Assembly: GCF_025384765.1 (NCBI RefSeq) | Contig: NZ_VHLL01000001.1 | Location: 248,001 to 312,000 of the forward strand | Direction of reading: 5' to 3' | From: Methanoculleus formosensis | Lineage (GTDB): Archaea; Halobacteriota; Methanomicrobia; Methanomicrobiales; Methanoculleaceae | Length of the DNA: 64,000 bases | In this document: positions 18,054 through 30,738 of the stretch, piece after piece | Numbering within the stretch: the first letter of the stretch is position 1 | Layout: every line of letters begins with the position of its first letter | Notes under the pieces: generated by a model | What the model was told of the DNA's origin: nothing | Database searches by the model: none | Seen by the model: only the letters and a program-made list of their open reading frames with translations | Made by a program: the position numbers and the translations under genes

Positions 18054-18920
18054 TCACTCTCGCAGAACGGCGACCCGGGAACCGACCGGGATCCCGATCT
18101 CCGCACTGATAGGGCCACATTTCACCGACATCAGGTAGGCGACGGGGGGAAGGTCGCGGTCGTCCGAGAGCGATTCGTAGTTGGCCATGCCCTTTGCGAT
18201 GACGAGCGTCGCGCTATCGAGAGCATCGGCGAGCGCCGGCACCGCGAGGTCGCGGTTGAGCCCGAGTTCGGCGATGCCGTCCGTGTTGGGGGTGAGCAGG
18301 TCGACCCGGCGGTCGAGCCCGAGCGCCACGGCATCCTCCATCGTCGCATCGTTCAGGATAGGGGCCCCCCGGACGACGAACGTGACGTTTGAGCCATTCT
18401 TCTTGAGATACTCGGCGAAAAGGGCATCAAAGACGATCTCGCCGCAGTTGTCGGCGAGATAGACCACCCGGGAGGTGAGCGGCTCCATCGCGGCGGTGTC
18501 GTCGACGGTCAATCCCGCCGCAAACTCGCGGCGGAAGAACTCAACGAAGTTATCCGTGACGGTATGCGCCTGTGAACCGTAATCCAGCGTGTTGCCGATG
18601 ACCGATGCAAGCGCAAGGTCGTGAAACGTTGCAAGATCCCCGCGCACCGCCCGGCAGACGGCTGCCGCGTCAGCGTTGTTGCCCTTCTTCAACGACCGGT
18701 AGGGATCGGGATCGCCGATCATCCGGTAGGCGAGCCGGTGCACCCGGCTCGCGATGACGGGTGCGGGCACCGGGTCGGCAGAGATGCGCTCAAGAAGGTT
18801 CCGGCACGCATCGACGATCTCGGAGACGCGCAGGGGATCGTCGATGCAGAGCCGGCTCTCGTGCTCGACCCGGCTAATCAGGCAATCCGTGCAGTCTGCA
18901 GCCAACTTCATGCTGCGCAT
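18054..18920 (-). CDS. DUF89 / ARMT1-like damage-control phosphatase family protein
   Basis: About 288 residues. The N-terminus carries a Cys pair (ADCTDCLISR), as in archaeal DUF89 members, and the core contains the metal-site segments VIGNTLDYGS, LADNCGEIVFD and the Asn/Asp-rich loop of this fold. Family members are metal-dependent phosphatases that remove damaged phosphometabolites. The frame runs upstream into the tRNA-Pro gene, so the start must be the ATG at 18920 or the one at 18911; neither has a ribosome site. Confidence 0.75.
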   Translation of the reverse strand: MRSMKLAADCTDCLISRVEHESRLCIDDPLRVSEIVDACRNLLERISADPVPAPVIASRVHRLAYRMIGDPDPYRSLKKGNNADAAAVCRAVRGDLATFHDLALASVIGNTLDYGSQAHTVTDNFVEFFRREFAAGLTVDDTAAMEPLTSRVVYLADNCGEIVFDALFAEYLKKNGSNVTFVVRGAPILNDATMEDAVALGLDRRVDLLTPNTDGIAELGLNRDLAVPALADALDSATLVIAKGMANYESLSDDRDLPPVAYLMSVKCGPISAEIGIPVGSRVAVLRE

Positions 18921-18953
18921 GACTCTGTCGGGAAGAGTGAAAAAATGGTCTGA

Positions 18954-19027
18954 TGGGGCCACTGCGATTTGAACGCAGGTCAGAAGACCCCCAGTCTCCT
19001 AGGATGGCCAGGCTACCCTATGGCCCC
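18954..19027 (-). tRNA. tRNA-Pro (GGG)
   Basis: A full cloverleaf can be drawn on the minus strand: acceptor GGGGCCA with TGGCCCC, anticodon stem GGAGA/TCTTC around loop CTGGGGG (anticodon GGG), T-arm CTGCG-TTCAAAT-CGCAG, discriminator A. No CCA is encoded. The plus-strand bases read tgg then ggcca at its 3' side. Confidence 0.9.
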
Positions 19028-19054
19028 TTCCTTACTACGTGTGCTCGAATTACA

Positions 19055-19062
19055 GATATATC
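19055..19062 (-). promoter_or_regulatory. TATA box for tRNA-Pro
   Basis: GATATATC, self-complementary, lies about 30 bases upstream of the tRNA-Pro 5' end on the minus strand. Confidence 0.5.
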
Positions 19063-19092
19063 TTCGCTTTGCGAGGGGAGGAAGGTCTTCCT

Positions 19093-19299
19093 CTATCCAC
19101 GCACTCTCTTGTACTCCTCGACGCTTTTTGTCAGTTGTTCCAGTTCGCTGCCGGTGATCTCCATCCTGCCGCTTAACGCTTCGACCTCTTTGAGAAGTTG
19201 CTGGATGCGCACGTACATCACGTACATAATAAACAGCAGACAGACGATGGTCACCGAGAGCAGGACTATCATGACTGCATTCATATCCATAGGTATCAT
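19093..19299 (-). CDS. Small membrane protein with cytoplasmic coiled coil, coupled to MinD-like ATPase
   Basis: 68 residues: one membrane helix (about residues 8-30) followed by a heptad-like helix (QQLLKEVEALSGRMEI and on to the end). I do not recognise a named family. Its ATG overlaps the stop of the MinD-like gene (ATGA), so it depends on that gene's translation. A membrane-anchored coiled coil is a plausible membrane tether or activator for the ATPase, by analogy with MinD partners, but that is inference. A GAGGAA/TTCCTC hairpin (19078-19093) begins at its stop codon. Confidence 0.6.
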   Translation of the reverse strand: MIPMDMNAVMIVLLSVTIVCLLFIMYVMYVRIQQLLKEVEALSGRMEITGSELEQLTKSVEEYKRVRG

Positions 19300-20081
19300 G
19301 GTTCCCTCCTGAATAGTGCGCGGGCGAGCCGCTCGACAAATCCTTCCTGCACTTTGTGCGGCTCCTCCAGAACGGGGATGCCCGCCAATGTGGCTGCAAT
19401 TCTTCTGAACGCTTTCGACGATTCGGAGCCTGGTGATCTGACGACGACCGGCGTCTTTGCCGCGGCTGCCCTCCGGACGTTTGCATCTTCGGGCACCGTG
19501 TCGATGATCGATATGCCGAGAGTCTTCTCGATCTTCCTCCGGCTCATCTCGGTCTCTTCCAGTGTCGCCCGGTTGAGGATAGCCCCTCCCATGGTGCCGC
19601 CGACCGTCTCCGTCAGGATCTTGATCTTCAGAGCATCCACGATCGATGAGATCTCGGGATTCACGACCAGCAGGACCTCGTCCGCCACGGTGAGCGGTAT
19701 GACGCCATCCGTGCCGATACCGGCGGGTGCATCGAGGAACAGGAACTCACAGCGATCGGTGAGATCGCAGATCACGTCCCTGAGTCGTTCCGGGTTCGCG
19801 TCCTGAAATCCCTGAAGCGAGAGGCCGCTGGGTACTACCTTGAGGCCGTACGGCCCCTCATACATTGCATCCTGGATGGACGCTTCCCCTGCCAGAACCT
19901 CGTGGAGCGTGATTGGGGTCTTGCCGAGCCCCAGTACCAGCCCGAGGTTGGCCATCCCGAGATCCGTATCGACGATGCATGTCTCCCTGCCGTGCTGTGC
20001 CAGTGCTGTCCCCAGGTTTGCGGTGATGGTCGTCTTTCCTGTTCCGCCTTTTCCGGAGGCGATAGCGTAGGCCCTGATCAT
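19296..20081 (-). CDS. MinD/ParA-family P-loop ATPase
   Basis: 261 residues with the deviant Walker A GKGGTGKTT at residues 10-18, the switch I/II region (DTDLGMANLGLVLG; LDAPAGIGTDG) and the MinD-type C-terminal half. Family members position cell-division, chemotaxis or replicon machinery by cycling on and off membranes. The start MIRAYAIASGK is chosen because the P-loop strand normally begins the protein; the upstream 25 codons look like translated promoter DNA (AT-rich, TATA-like AAATAAATAAG near 20130). It is coupled to the small membrane protein downstream. Confidence 0.82.
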   Translation of the reverse strand: MIRAYAIASGKGGTGKTTITANLGTALAQHGRETCIVDTDLGMANLGLVLGLGKTPITLHEVLAGEASIQDAMYEGPYGLKVVPSGLSLQGFQDANPERLRDVICDLTDRCEFLFLDAPAGIGTDGVIPLTVADEVLLVVNPEISSIVDALKIKILTETVGGTMGGAILNRATLEETEMSRRKIEKTLGISIIDTVPEDANVRRAAAAKTPVVVRSPGSESSKAFRRIAATLAGIPVLEEPHKVQEGFVERLARALFRREP

Positions 20082-20415
20082 CCAAAACCGTCTCAAGGAT
20101 AGATCGTAGTTCCAAAACATAAACTTATTTATTTGCCTCTTGAGGTTGGAGAGCACAAATGCCGTTTTGCAAGGCGAGGAAACATTCTACGACGTAACTC
20201 TGGCTGGAAGCGGTCTGAAACACTCCGTGCCCCGACCACGCGGCCATCCTGCGGGACCGGCCGTCTCCCCGGCAACAGAATTTTTCCTCATCGAAGGACG
20301 GCGATCCTGTTCTATGGGTGGCAAAAGCGAGTAGCGAGGCGATTTGATGCAATGCAGATTCGATATTCATATATGATGCGAAGAAGATATCGTTCTAAGA
20401 TATCTTGGGGTTGGT
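20082..20415 (+). other. Divergent intergenic region
   Basis: Between the MinD-like gene (leftward) and the roadblock gene (rightward). It holds a leftward TATA-like AAATAAATAAG near 20130 and a rightward TTCATATAT at 20366-20374, about 45 bases before the roadblock ATG. The middle (20150-20340) shows no convincing gene on either strand; frames of 64-81 codons there lack ribosome sites and recognisable protein. Confidence 0.5.
20366..20374 (+). promoter_or_regulatory. TATA box for the roadblock/response-regulator pair
   Basis: TTCATATAT, about 45 bases upstream of the ATG at 20416; predicted transcription start near 20395. Confidence 0.4.
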
Positions 20416-20796
20416 ATGATGAGCCGTCATCCCTTTATGGAAGAGAGTGCCCGAAGGTACATCGGCGAGATCAAGTCGGTCGCCGGTGTTACCGCGTGCG
20501 CTCTCGTATCCAGTGAGGGCAGAATCCTGGGTAAACACTTCCCGGAAGGCGACTTTACGTCGTCGCTTTTCGCGGCAATGTGTGCAACGGTCCTCGCATC
20601 GGCGGAGGCGGCATGCGGCAGCGTTGGCATAGATCGGCCGTGTCTGGTCGCCGTCACCTCAACCGACGCTGCGGTCCTCGTCGTGAGTGTCGGGGAGGCC
20701 ACCCTGATCACGGCGGTAATTGATAAGTCAGCAGATCTTCCAGCTGTACAGAGACAGTTATTGGATATAGCAGTCAGGATCGGAGAGGAGGCATAA
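20416..20796 (+). CDS. Roadblock/LC7-domain protein
   Basis: 126 residues forming one roadblock/LC7 domain: an amphipathic first helix, the strand VAGVTACALVSSEGRILGKHF, a central helix and the VLVVSVGEATLITAVID strand pair. These dimeric domains regulate small GTPases or act as adaptors. The stop shares one base with the start of the response regulator (TAATG), which suggests the two proteins work together. No small GTPase gene of the MglA type lies next to it. Confidence 0.75.
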   Translation: MMSRHPFMEESARRYIGEIKSVAGVTACALVSSEGRILGKHFPEGDFTSSLFAAMCATVLASAEAACGSVGIDRPCLVAVTSTDAAVLVVSVGEATLITAVIDKSADLPAVQRQLLDIAVRIGEEA

Positions 20797-21431
20797 TGTA
20801 TACGATATTGGTTGTCGACGATAGCCCCATGATCGTCGACGTTTTTGTTACCATGCTGGAGCGTGGTGGCTATCGACCGATCACCGCTTTCAGTGGCGAG
20901 GAGTGTCTTGAGGTCCTGAATACAACCCCTCCCGACCTGGTCCTTCTGGACATCATGATGGAGCCGATGGACGGCTGGGAGACGCTCGAGCGGATCAAGA
21001 CCAGCCCTACGCTACGGAGTATCCCCGTCCTCATGCTGACCGCAAAACCCCTCACGCCCGAGGAGGCGAACGAATACGGCCCCTACCTCGAGGACTACAT
21101 CCTCAAACCCACCACCCATCACCAGCTTTATGAGGCCATCGAGCATGTGCTGGCACGCCGGCACTCCATCGCCACCAACATCGAGCGGGCGCGCGAAGCC
21201 GGCGTGGACCAGAAACTCGTCGACGAGTACGAACGTCTCGCGAAGAGCGTCGATATCAATCGCCGTCTCTTAAAGATCCTGGAGACCACCTACAGCATCA
21301 AGGATGCCCGGGCGGGAATGCGGGAGGACATCACCAGGGCGATCAAGAGTATGGCGACGAGCGTCAAGATCCAGGAAGAGCGGTTGAGCCAGGTCCGCGC
21401 CCAGTTCGAAGAACTCTTCGAGGCTCATTGA
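20796..21431 (+). CDS. Response regulator with helical C-terminal domain
   Basis: 211 residues. A CheY-like receiver occupies residues 1-125, with the acidic pair Asp8/Asp9, phospho-acceptor Asp52 (LVLLDIMMEP), the Thr of LMLTAKP and the late Lys of YILKP. The rest is a charged helical region (about 130-211) without a DNA-binding motif. It is not an obvious transcription factor; output probably runs through protein contacts, perhaps with the coupled roadblock protein. No kinase gene is adjacent. Confidence 0.82.
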   Translation: MYTILVVDDSPMIVDVFVTMLERGGYRPITAFSGEECLEVLNTTPPDLVLLDIMMEPMDGWETLERIKTSPTLRSIPVLMLTAKPLTPEEANEYGPYLEDYILKPTTHHQLYEAIEHVLARRHSIATNIERAREAGVDQKLVDEYERLAKSVDINRRLLKILETTYSIKDARAGMREDITRAIKSMATSVKIQEERLSQVRAQFEELFEAH

Positions 21432-21510
21432 TCGCCCCCACGCTTCGGTTTACGGTTCTGTTCGGAAAGAAGCGGTTTGAATCCGGGTAGGGCCGTCCCT
21501 GCCCCTGTTC

Positions 21511-21942
21511 TTAGTAACTCTCCGCGCGCTCCTGCTTCCCGATGTAGACGACCGCGATCGTCAGCACAAGGATCGCCGCGAGCGTCATCCCGATATCGAT
21601 GGGTTCGAGGTGTTCGACCCCGAAGGTCAGCACCCGCCGCACCATTGCGGTGATGCCTGCAATCAGGATCGGCGTCACGAGCACCCTGCTGGTCCTGAAA
21701 TACGCCATCACCGTCTCCAGGATCTCTACGATGATGAGGGTCAGAAGGAGCGCGTGCAGGACCTCGAGTATGCCCTGGGTTATATTGTCGGCGTGGATGA
21801 GCGCCGCTATCTGGATGATGACGTCGTAGAACGAGAATATCGCGAGCAGGGAGAGTGAGACGGCGATGAGCAGGTATATGCTCAACGTCACCCATGATAT
21901 GGCGTTTATGGCTTTATCGGGGCGGTCTTTAGTGGGAATCAT
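21511..21942 (-). CDS. PsiE-family (phosphate-starvation-inducible E-like) membrane protein
   Basis: 143 residues with four hydrophobic segments (about 18-40, 57-78, 88-104 and 114-133) and the family's central ILEVLHALLLTLIIVEILE helix and a following RVLVTPILIAGI. PsiE-like proteins are widespread inner-membrane proteins of unknown biochemical role. The gene stands alone; its upstream DNA is AT-rich and also bears the rightward tRNA/RNA polymerase promoters. Confidence 0.78.
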   Translation of the reverse strand: MIPTKDRPDKAINAISWVTLSIYLLIAVSLSLLAIFSFYDVIIQIAALIHADNITQGILEVLHALLLTLIIVEILETVMAYFRTSRVLVTPILIAGITAMVRRVLTFGVEHLEPIDIGMTLAAILVLTIAVVYIGKQERAESY

Positions 21943-22082
21943 GGGGCACCCTGCTCCGCGGGAATACGTATATGAAATGAACGTCCGGAGAGCATTAAAT
22001 ATTCCGGTAAGTCTGGAACGGATTGATAATTGAAAGGTTTATATTGTTAGACTGCGAATGATATGATACGTCCGCAAGTAAG

Positions 22083-22091
22083 TTATTTATA
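22083..22091 (+). promoter_or_regulatory. TATA box for tRNA-Lys / RNA polymerase operon
   Basis: TTATTTATA about 45 bases before the tRNA. A second candidate, GTTTATATT, lies at 22037-22045. Either could drive the tRNA and, by read-through, the RNA polymerase genes. Confidence 0.45.
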
Positions 22092-22132
22092 CTATTCTCG
22101 CATTGTAATAATGCTGAATGGCAGTACGCGCG

Positions 22133-22206
22133 GGGCCTATAGCTCAGTTAGGTAGAGCGCCTGGCTTTTAACCAGGTGGTCGGGGGTTCAAATCCCCTTG
22201 GGCCCG
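22133..22206 (+). tRNA. tRNA-Lys (TTT)
   Basis: Cloverleaf: acceptor GGGCCTA with TGGGCCC, D-arm GCTC...GAGC, anticodon stem CCTGG/CCAGG around CTTTTAA (anticodon TTT), T-arm GGGGG-TTCAAAT-CCCCT, discriminator G. CCA is not encoded. It lies 79 bases upstream of rpoH in the same direction, and I see no terminator between them. Confidence 0.95.
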
Positions 22207-22285
22207 TTTGCCATGGGCGATGTCTATGGATTTTAACAAGGTGATGTATCTGATACGCAACTTTTTCGTCGGTGAGGTGTAGGTG

Positions 22286-22537
22286 ATGGGCACTTCGCTT
22301 GACGTACTCAAACACGAGATGGTTCCGGACCATCAGATCATGGACGAGGAAGAGGTCGCCGAACTTCTTGCGACGTACCATATCTCTCTTGAACAATTGC
22401 CGAAAATCTACCACGACGATCCTGCGGTGAAAGCTATCGGAAGCGAGCTCGGGGACGTCATCCGGATCGTTCGCGAAAGCCGCACTGCAGGCAGGGCCGA
22501 AGCCTACAGGCTCGTCGTGAAGAGACCGAAGAAATAA
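22286..22537 (+). CDS. rpoH: RNA polymerase subunit H (Rpo5)
   Basis: 83 residues with the compact Rpb5 C-terminal-like fold found in archaea: [13 protein letters not shown] at the start, the helix [11 protein letters not shown] and a basic tail ([10 protein letters not shown]). It contacts the downstream DNA duplex in the polymerase jaw. The ATG is preceded by GGTGAGGTG; a GTG one codon earlier is an alternative. First protein gene of the operon, 43 bases ahead of rpoB''. Confidence 0.9.
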   Translation: MGTSLDVLKHEMVPDHQIMDEEEVAELLATYHISLEQLPKIYHDDPAVKAIGSELGDVIRIVRESRTAGRAEAYRLVVKRPKK

Positions 22538-22580
22538 ACTCAAAGGCCGGGAGCTGATACATCTGATAGATAGAAGTGTT

Positions 22581-24122
22581 TTGTCGAGAGCATATTTTGC
22601 GCGGGAGCACGTAGCGCGCCACCAGTTGGACTCTTATAACAATTTCCTCCTGCACAACCTTCAGAAGGTCGTCGATGAGCAGCGCGTCATCGAGACCGAC
22701 ATCGAGACCCGCGGGAAGGGGAAGGAAGCCGTGTGGGTTGAACTGGGCAAGATCGAAGTGAAAAAACCTCTTGTCCGTGAGGCGGACGGGTCGCAGTCCG
22801 AGCTCTTCCCGAGCGAGGCGCGTCTGCGGAACCTCACCTATGCAGCACCCATTCAACTCGAGATGACGCTTGTCCAGGGTGAAGAAGCGCAGGACCCGAT
22901 CGTCACCACCATCGGGCAGTTGCCGGTGATGGTGAGTTCGGCCGCCTGCAACCTCTTCAACATGAGCGACCCCGAGCGGGTCGAGCACGGTGAAGACCCC
23001 CTTGATCCCGGCGGCTACTTCATCGTCAACGGCACGGAGCGGGTGCTGATGACGCTCGAGGATCTCGCCTCGAACAAGATCATGACCGAGTTCACCGAGC
23101 GCTACAACGAGCGGATCTACGTGGCGAAGGTCTTCTCGCAGTACCGGGGCTACCGCGCGCTCGTGATCGCCGAGCGGAACAGAAAGAACCTCCTTGAGGT
23201 CTCGTTCCCCTCGGTCGCCGGGCACCTCCGGTTCATCGACCTGATGCGGGCGCTGGGGCTGCAGGGCGACCACGACATCGTGGAGGCGGTCTCGACCGAC
23301 GAGGAGATCCTCACCTTCATGATGCAGAACCTGGAGGAGAGCGAGTGCGACTCCGTCGACGAGGGCGTCATGTACGTCGGCAAGAAACTCGCCCCGAACC
23401 AGACCCGTGACTACCAGCGGAAGCGTGCGGAGTTCGTCCTTGATAACTACCTCCTCCCGCACCTGAACTACCTTATGCCGGTGGGCCTGAAGGAGGAAGA
23501 TCCCGGCTACCGGGCGGCGGTCGAGGGTGTCCGCCTTGCAAAGGCGCACTTCCTCGGCCGCATGGCCGAGGCCTGTTTCGACCTGGTGCTTGACCGGCGC
23601 CGGATCGACGACAAGGACCATTACTCGAACAAGCGCCTGAAACTCGCCGGCGACCTGATGGAAGACCTCTTCCGGATCTCGCTCAACCGCCTGACGCGCG
23701 ACGTGAAGTACCAGCTCGAGCGGGCGAGCATGCGCCACCGTGACCTCTCGATCGGGACCGCCGTGCGCGCGGACGTCCTGACCGAGCGGCTGCTCCACCC
23801 GCTCGCCACCGGCAACTGGGTGGGCGGGCGCACCGGCGTCTCGCAGCTCCTCGACCGGGTGGATCACATGGCGGTGCTCTCGCATCTCCGGCGCGTGATC
23901 TCCCCGCTCTCCCGCTCGCAGCCTCACTTCGAGGCCCGTGACCTGCACCCCACTCAGTGGGGGCGGATCTGCCCGAGCGAGACGCCTGAGGGTCCGAACT
24001 GTGGACTGGTGAAGAACTTCGCCCAGATGGTCGAGATCAGCAAGGGCGTAATCAACGAAGAGGAAGTGAAGAACATTCTGTACGATATGGGCGTCATCGC
24101 CCTCCGGAGAGAGACGGCATGA
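22581..24122 (+). CDS. rpoB2: RNA polymerase subunit B'' (Rpo2 N-terminal half)
   Basis: 513 residues covering the N-terminal lobe and protrusion domains of the beta-like subunit, ending with [22 protein letters not shown]-type sequence (here [16 protein letters not shown]). The beta subunit is split into B'' and B', as in methanogens. The TTG start is the best option in this frame, but it lacks a clear ribosome site; family members usually have a few more residues, which are readable upstream (D-R-S-V-L), so the start is uncertain. The stop overlaps the rpoB' start (ATGA). Confidence 0.94.
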   Translation: MSRAYFAREHVARHQLDSYNNFLLHNLQKVVDEQRVIETDIETRGKGKEAVWVELGKIEVKKPLVREADGSQSELFPSEARLRNLTYAAPIQLEMTLVQGEEAQDPIVTTIGQLPVMVSSAACNLFNMSDPERVEHGEDPLDPGGYFIVNGTERVLMTLEDLASNKIMTEFTERYNERIYVAKVFSQYRGYRALVIAERNRKNLLEVSFPSVAGHLRFIDLMRALGLQGDHDIVEAVSTDEEILTFMMQNLEESECDSVDEGVMYVGKKLAPNQTRDYQRKRAEFVLDNYLLPHLNYLMPVGLKEEDPGYRAAVEGVRLAKAHFLGRMAEACFDLVLDRRRIDDKDHYSNKRLKLAGDLMEDLFRISLNRLTRDVKYQLERASMRHRDLSIGTAVRADVLTERLLHPLATGNWVGGRTGVSQLLDRVDHMAVLSHLRRVISPLSRSQPHFEARDLHPTQWGRICPSETPEGPNCGLVKNFAQMVEISKGVINEEEVKNILYDMGVIALRRETA

Positions 24123-25933
24123 GACAGTCACGTGTCTTCGTTGACGGGGCCCTTATCGGGCTTGTGGACGACCCGCGGGAACTGGTCGGGCGGATGCGCG
24201 AGATGCGTCGGCACGGCGAGATCTCCTCCGAGGTCAACGTATCCTACAAGGAATTCAACAACGACGTCATCATCCATACCGATCGCGGCAGGGCACGCCG
24301 CCCGCTGATCGTGGTCAAAGGCGGTATTCCGCAGGTGGACGACGACGACATCGAGCGTCTCCGAAACGGCGAGATGGTCTTTGAGGATGTGGTGCGGAAG
24401 GGCGCGATCGAGTTCGTCGACGCCGAAGAGGAGGAAGATCTCTTCATCGCCATCAACGAGGCGGACCTCACTTCCGAACACACGCACCTCGAGATCGACC
24501 CCTCGCTCATCCTCGGGATCGGCGCGGCGCACGTCCCGTTCCCCGAGCACAACGCGAGTCCCCGTGTCACCATGGGCGCCGGGATGGTCAAGCAGGCGCT
24601 CGGGTTCGGGACGGCCAACATGAAACTCCGGCCCGATACCCGTGGACACATGCTCCACTACGGCCAGAAACCGCTCACCTTCACCCAGACCTCGGACGTG
24701 ATCGGCTCCGACGATCGACCCGCAGGCCAGAACTTCGTCGTCGCGATCATCTCGTATGAAGGGTTCAACATTGAAGACGCGCTGATCATCAACAAGGCCT
24801 CGATCGACCGGGGCCTCGGGCGGTCACACTTCTTCCGGACTTACGACGGCGAAGAGCGGCGCTACCCCGGCGGCCAGGTCGACAAGATTCAGATCCCGGA
24901 CGAAGAGGTTTCCGGTGCGCACGGTGCGGAGTACTATGCGAACCTCGATATCGACGGCGTCATCAACCCCGAGACGGTCGTCCGCGAGAAGGACGTGCTG
25001 ATCGGGAAGACCTCCCCGCCGAGGTTCCTCGAAGAGCCGACGAGCGAGCTGATCGCCGTCGAGAAGAGACGCGACACCTCGGTCACGATGCGGAGCAACG
25101 AGCACGGTATCGTGGATACCGTCATTATCACCGAGGGCGAGAACTCTTCGCGCCTGGTGAAGGTCCGAACCCGCGACCTCAGGGTGCCGGAGATCGGCGA
25201 CAAGTTCGCGTCCCGGCACGGGCAGAAGGGTGTTATCGGGCTGATCCAGCCATCGGCGGATATGCCGTTCACCGAGTCGGGTATGACCCCCGACCTGATC
25301 ATCAATCCTCACGCCGTCCCGAGCCGTATGACTATCGGACATATGCTCGAAATGCTGGGCGGCAAGGTCGGATCGCTTGAGGGGCATCGGATCGACGCTA
25401 CCGCGTTCCGCGGCGAACGCGAGACGGCTCTGCGGCATTCGCTCAAGGAACTCGGGTTTGCGCACAACGGCCGCGAGGTCATGTATGACGGCATCACCGG
25501 CCGGCAGTTTGCGGCCGACATCTACATCGGCGTCATCTACTACCAGAAACTCTACCACATGGTATCGAGCAAGATGCACGCACGGTCGCGCGGCCCCGTG
25601 CAGGTGCTCACCCGCCAGCCGACCGAAGGACGTGCCCGCGAGGGTGGTCTCCGGTTCGGTGAGATGGAGCGGGACGTGATGATCGGCCACGGTGCGGCCA
25701 TGGCCTTGAAAGAGCGTCTCCTCGACGAGTCGGACAAAGTGACCCAGTGGGTCTGCGCGAAGTGCGGCATGGTCGCGATGGTCGATCGGAAGCGGAAGGT
25801 GACGCGGTGCCTTGCCTGCGGCAGCGAGACGGATATCTATCCGGTCGAGATGAGTTACGCCTTCAAACTCCTCCTCGATGAGATGAAGAGCATGGGCATT
25901 GCTCCCCGCCTGAGACTCGACGATATGGTGTAA
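24119..25933 (+). CDS. rpoB1: RNA polymerase subunit B' (Rpo2 C-terminal half)
   Basis: 604 residues bearing the hybrid-binding domain and wall: GYNIEDA-like [19 protein letters not shown], the catalytic-face lysine-rich RDTSVTMR region, [13 protein letters not shown], and the [15 protein letters not shown]-type motif. A C-terminal zinc ribbon ([19 protein letters not shown], then LACG) precedes the end. Coupled to rpoB'' by a four-base overlap and 21 bases upstream of rpoA'. Confidence 0.96.
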   Translation: MRQSRVFVDGALIGLVDDPRELVGRMREMRRHGEISSEVNVSYKEFNNDVIIHTDRGRARRPLIVVKGGIPQVDDDDIERLRNGEMVFEDVVRKGAIEFVDAEEEEDLFIAINEADLTSEHTHLEIDPSLILGIGAAHVPFPEHNASPRVTMGAGMVKQALGFGTANMKLRPDTRGHMLHYGQKPLTFTQTSDVIGSDDRPAGQNFVVAIISYEGFNIEDALIINKASIDRGLGRSHFFRTYDGEERRYPGGQVDKIQIPDEEVSGAHGAEYYANLDIDGVINPETVVREKDVLIGKTSPPRFLEEPTSELIAVEKRRDTSVTMRSNEHGIVDTVIITEGENSSRLVKVRTRDLRVPEIGDKFASRHGQKGVIGLIQPSADMPFTESGMTPDLIINPHAVPSRMTIGHMLEMLGGKVGSLEGHRIDATAFRGERETALRHSLKELGFAHNGREVMYDGITGRQFAADIYIGVIYYQKLYHMVSSKMHARSRGPVQVLTRQPTEGRAREGGLRFGEMERDVMIGHGAAMALKERLLDESDKVTQWVCAKCGMVAMVDRKRKVTRCLACGSETDIYPVEMSYAFKLLLDEMKSMGIAPRLRLDDMV

Positions 25934-25954
25934 GAGAGGGGGCACAATCAAACT

Positions 25955-29783
<3,829 letters not shown>

Positions 29784-29784
<1 letters not shown>

Positions 29785-30071
29785 TGGACTTTAATGCTTC
29801 ACTACGCAAAGCCGTGAAGACTGGTACCGTGCTCCTGGGTCAGAATAAGACCCAGGAATCCATCGAAGAAGGCAAGGCCAAACTGATTGTGGTGGCCAGG
29901 AACAGCCCGGAATCCGTTAAAAATCTGGTGAATGAGATCGATATCCCCGTCTACGTCTACGAAGGCTCGAGCGTTCAGCTCGGGAAGGCCTGCGGAAGAC
30001 CGTACGTCGTCAGTGCGCTCGCCGTGGTCGAGCCGGGCGAATCCGATATCTTGAATGCTGCGAGAGTGTAG
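29784..30071 (+). CDS. rpl30e: Ribosomal protein L30e
   Basis: 95 residues of the L7Ae/L30e fold with ETIEEGKAKLIVVA-like (here SIEEGKAKLIVVARN) and the C-terminal LGKACGRPYVVSALAV motif. The protein binds kink-turn RNA in the large ribosomal subunit. The start is the ATG overlapping the rpoA'' stop by one base; a longer frame upstream is a shadow of rpoA''. Its place between rpoA'' and nusA is the classical archaeal order. Confidence 0.93.
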
Positions 30072-30073
30072 AC

Positions 30074-30523
30074 ATGCCACAGGTCACGCTGACTGAGGAG
30101 TGCATGCGCCTCATCTCCCAGTTCGAGAGTCTTACCGGCGCAGGCAGCCGCGATTGCATCGTCGATAACCGCAACGAGCGGATCATCTTCGTGATCAATC
30201 CTGGCGATATGGGGCTCGCTATCGGAAAGAGCGGGTCGAGCATCAAGAAGGCATCCGACGTGATGGGGAAGCGCATCGAGGTCGTGGAATACTCCGCCGA
30301 CCCCGGCCAGTTCCTCCGGAACTGCTTCCTGCCCGCTCAGGTCACCGATATCGACTTCGATACGGACGAGGAGGACCAGCAGGTCGCCCTCATCGAGGTC
30401 CGGGACGAGGACCGGGGCCTTGCCATCGGCAAAGCGGGGAAGAATATCTTCAAGGCGAAAGTTCTCGCACAGCGGCAGCACGACATCGCCGATGTCCAGC
30501 TGATGCAGAACGATTCTGCCTGA
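30074..30523 (+). CDS. nusA: Archaeal NusA (KH-domain transcription factor)
   Basis: 149 residues with two KH domains (GDMGLAIGKSGSSIKKA and DRGLAIGKAGKNIFKAK). The S1 domain and acidic tails of bacterial NusA are absent, as in all archaea. It is an RNA-binding elongation/termination factor. It starts two bases after L30e and is the last gene of the operon, followed by a T-run. Confidence 0.93.
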   Translation: MPQVTLTEECMRLISQFESLTGAGSRDCIVDNRNERIIFVINPGDMGLAIGKSGSSIKKASDVMGKRIEVVEYSADPGQFLRNCFLPAQVTDIDFDTDEEDQQVALIEVRDEDRGLAIGKAGKNIFKAKVLAQRQHDIADVQLMQNDSA

Positions 30524-30534
30524 AAACTTTTTTT
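30524..30534 (+). terminator. T-run terminator of the RNA polymerase operon
   Basis: AAAAC followed by seven T (30528-30534) directly after the nusA stop, with no strong stem: the usual archaeal intrinsic terminator. Confidence 0.6.
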
Positions 30535-30624
30535 ACCGTCGTCCGGCAATATCCCGGCCGGCAGGTAGGCAGTTTCCCTCCAGGCGATTTGCAGGGGGGT
30601 TTCGAGCGCGCTCCCGCCAGTAAA

Positions 30625-30633
30625 TTATTTATA
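30625..30633 (+). promoter_or_regulatory. TATA box for the acidic surface protein
   Basis: TTATTTATA in the 215-base gap after nusA; predicted transcript start near 30655, giving a leader of roughly 80 bases. Confidence 0.5.
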
Positions 30634-30738
30634 TCGGCGTGTGCTCCATGAGACTCCCATGAACGGAGTTCCCGGCCGGGTAGTGAGCCCCGTGCCGCCT
30701 GCGGCAGAACCGGTGATCGGGGTGCGTGGGGTTCCCGT

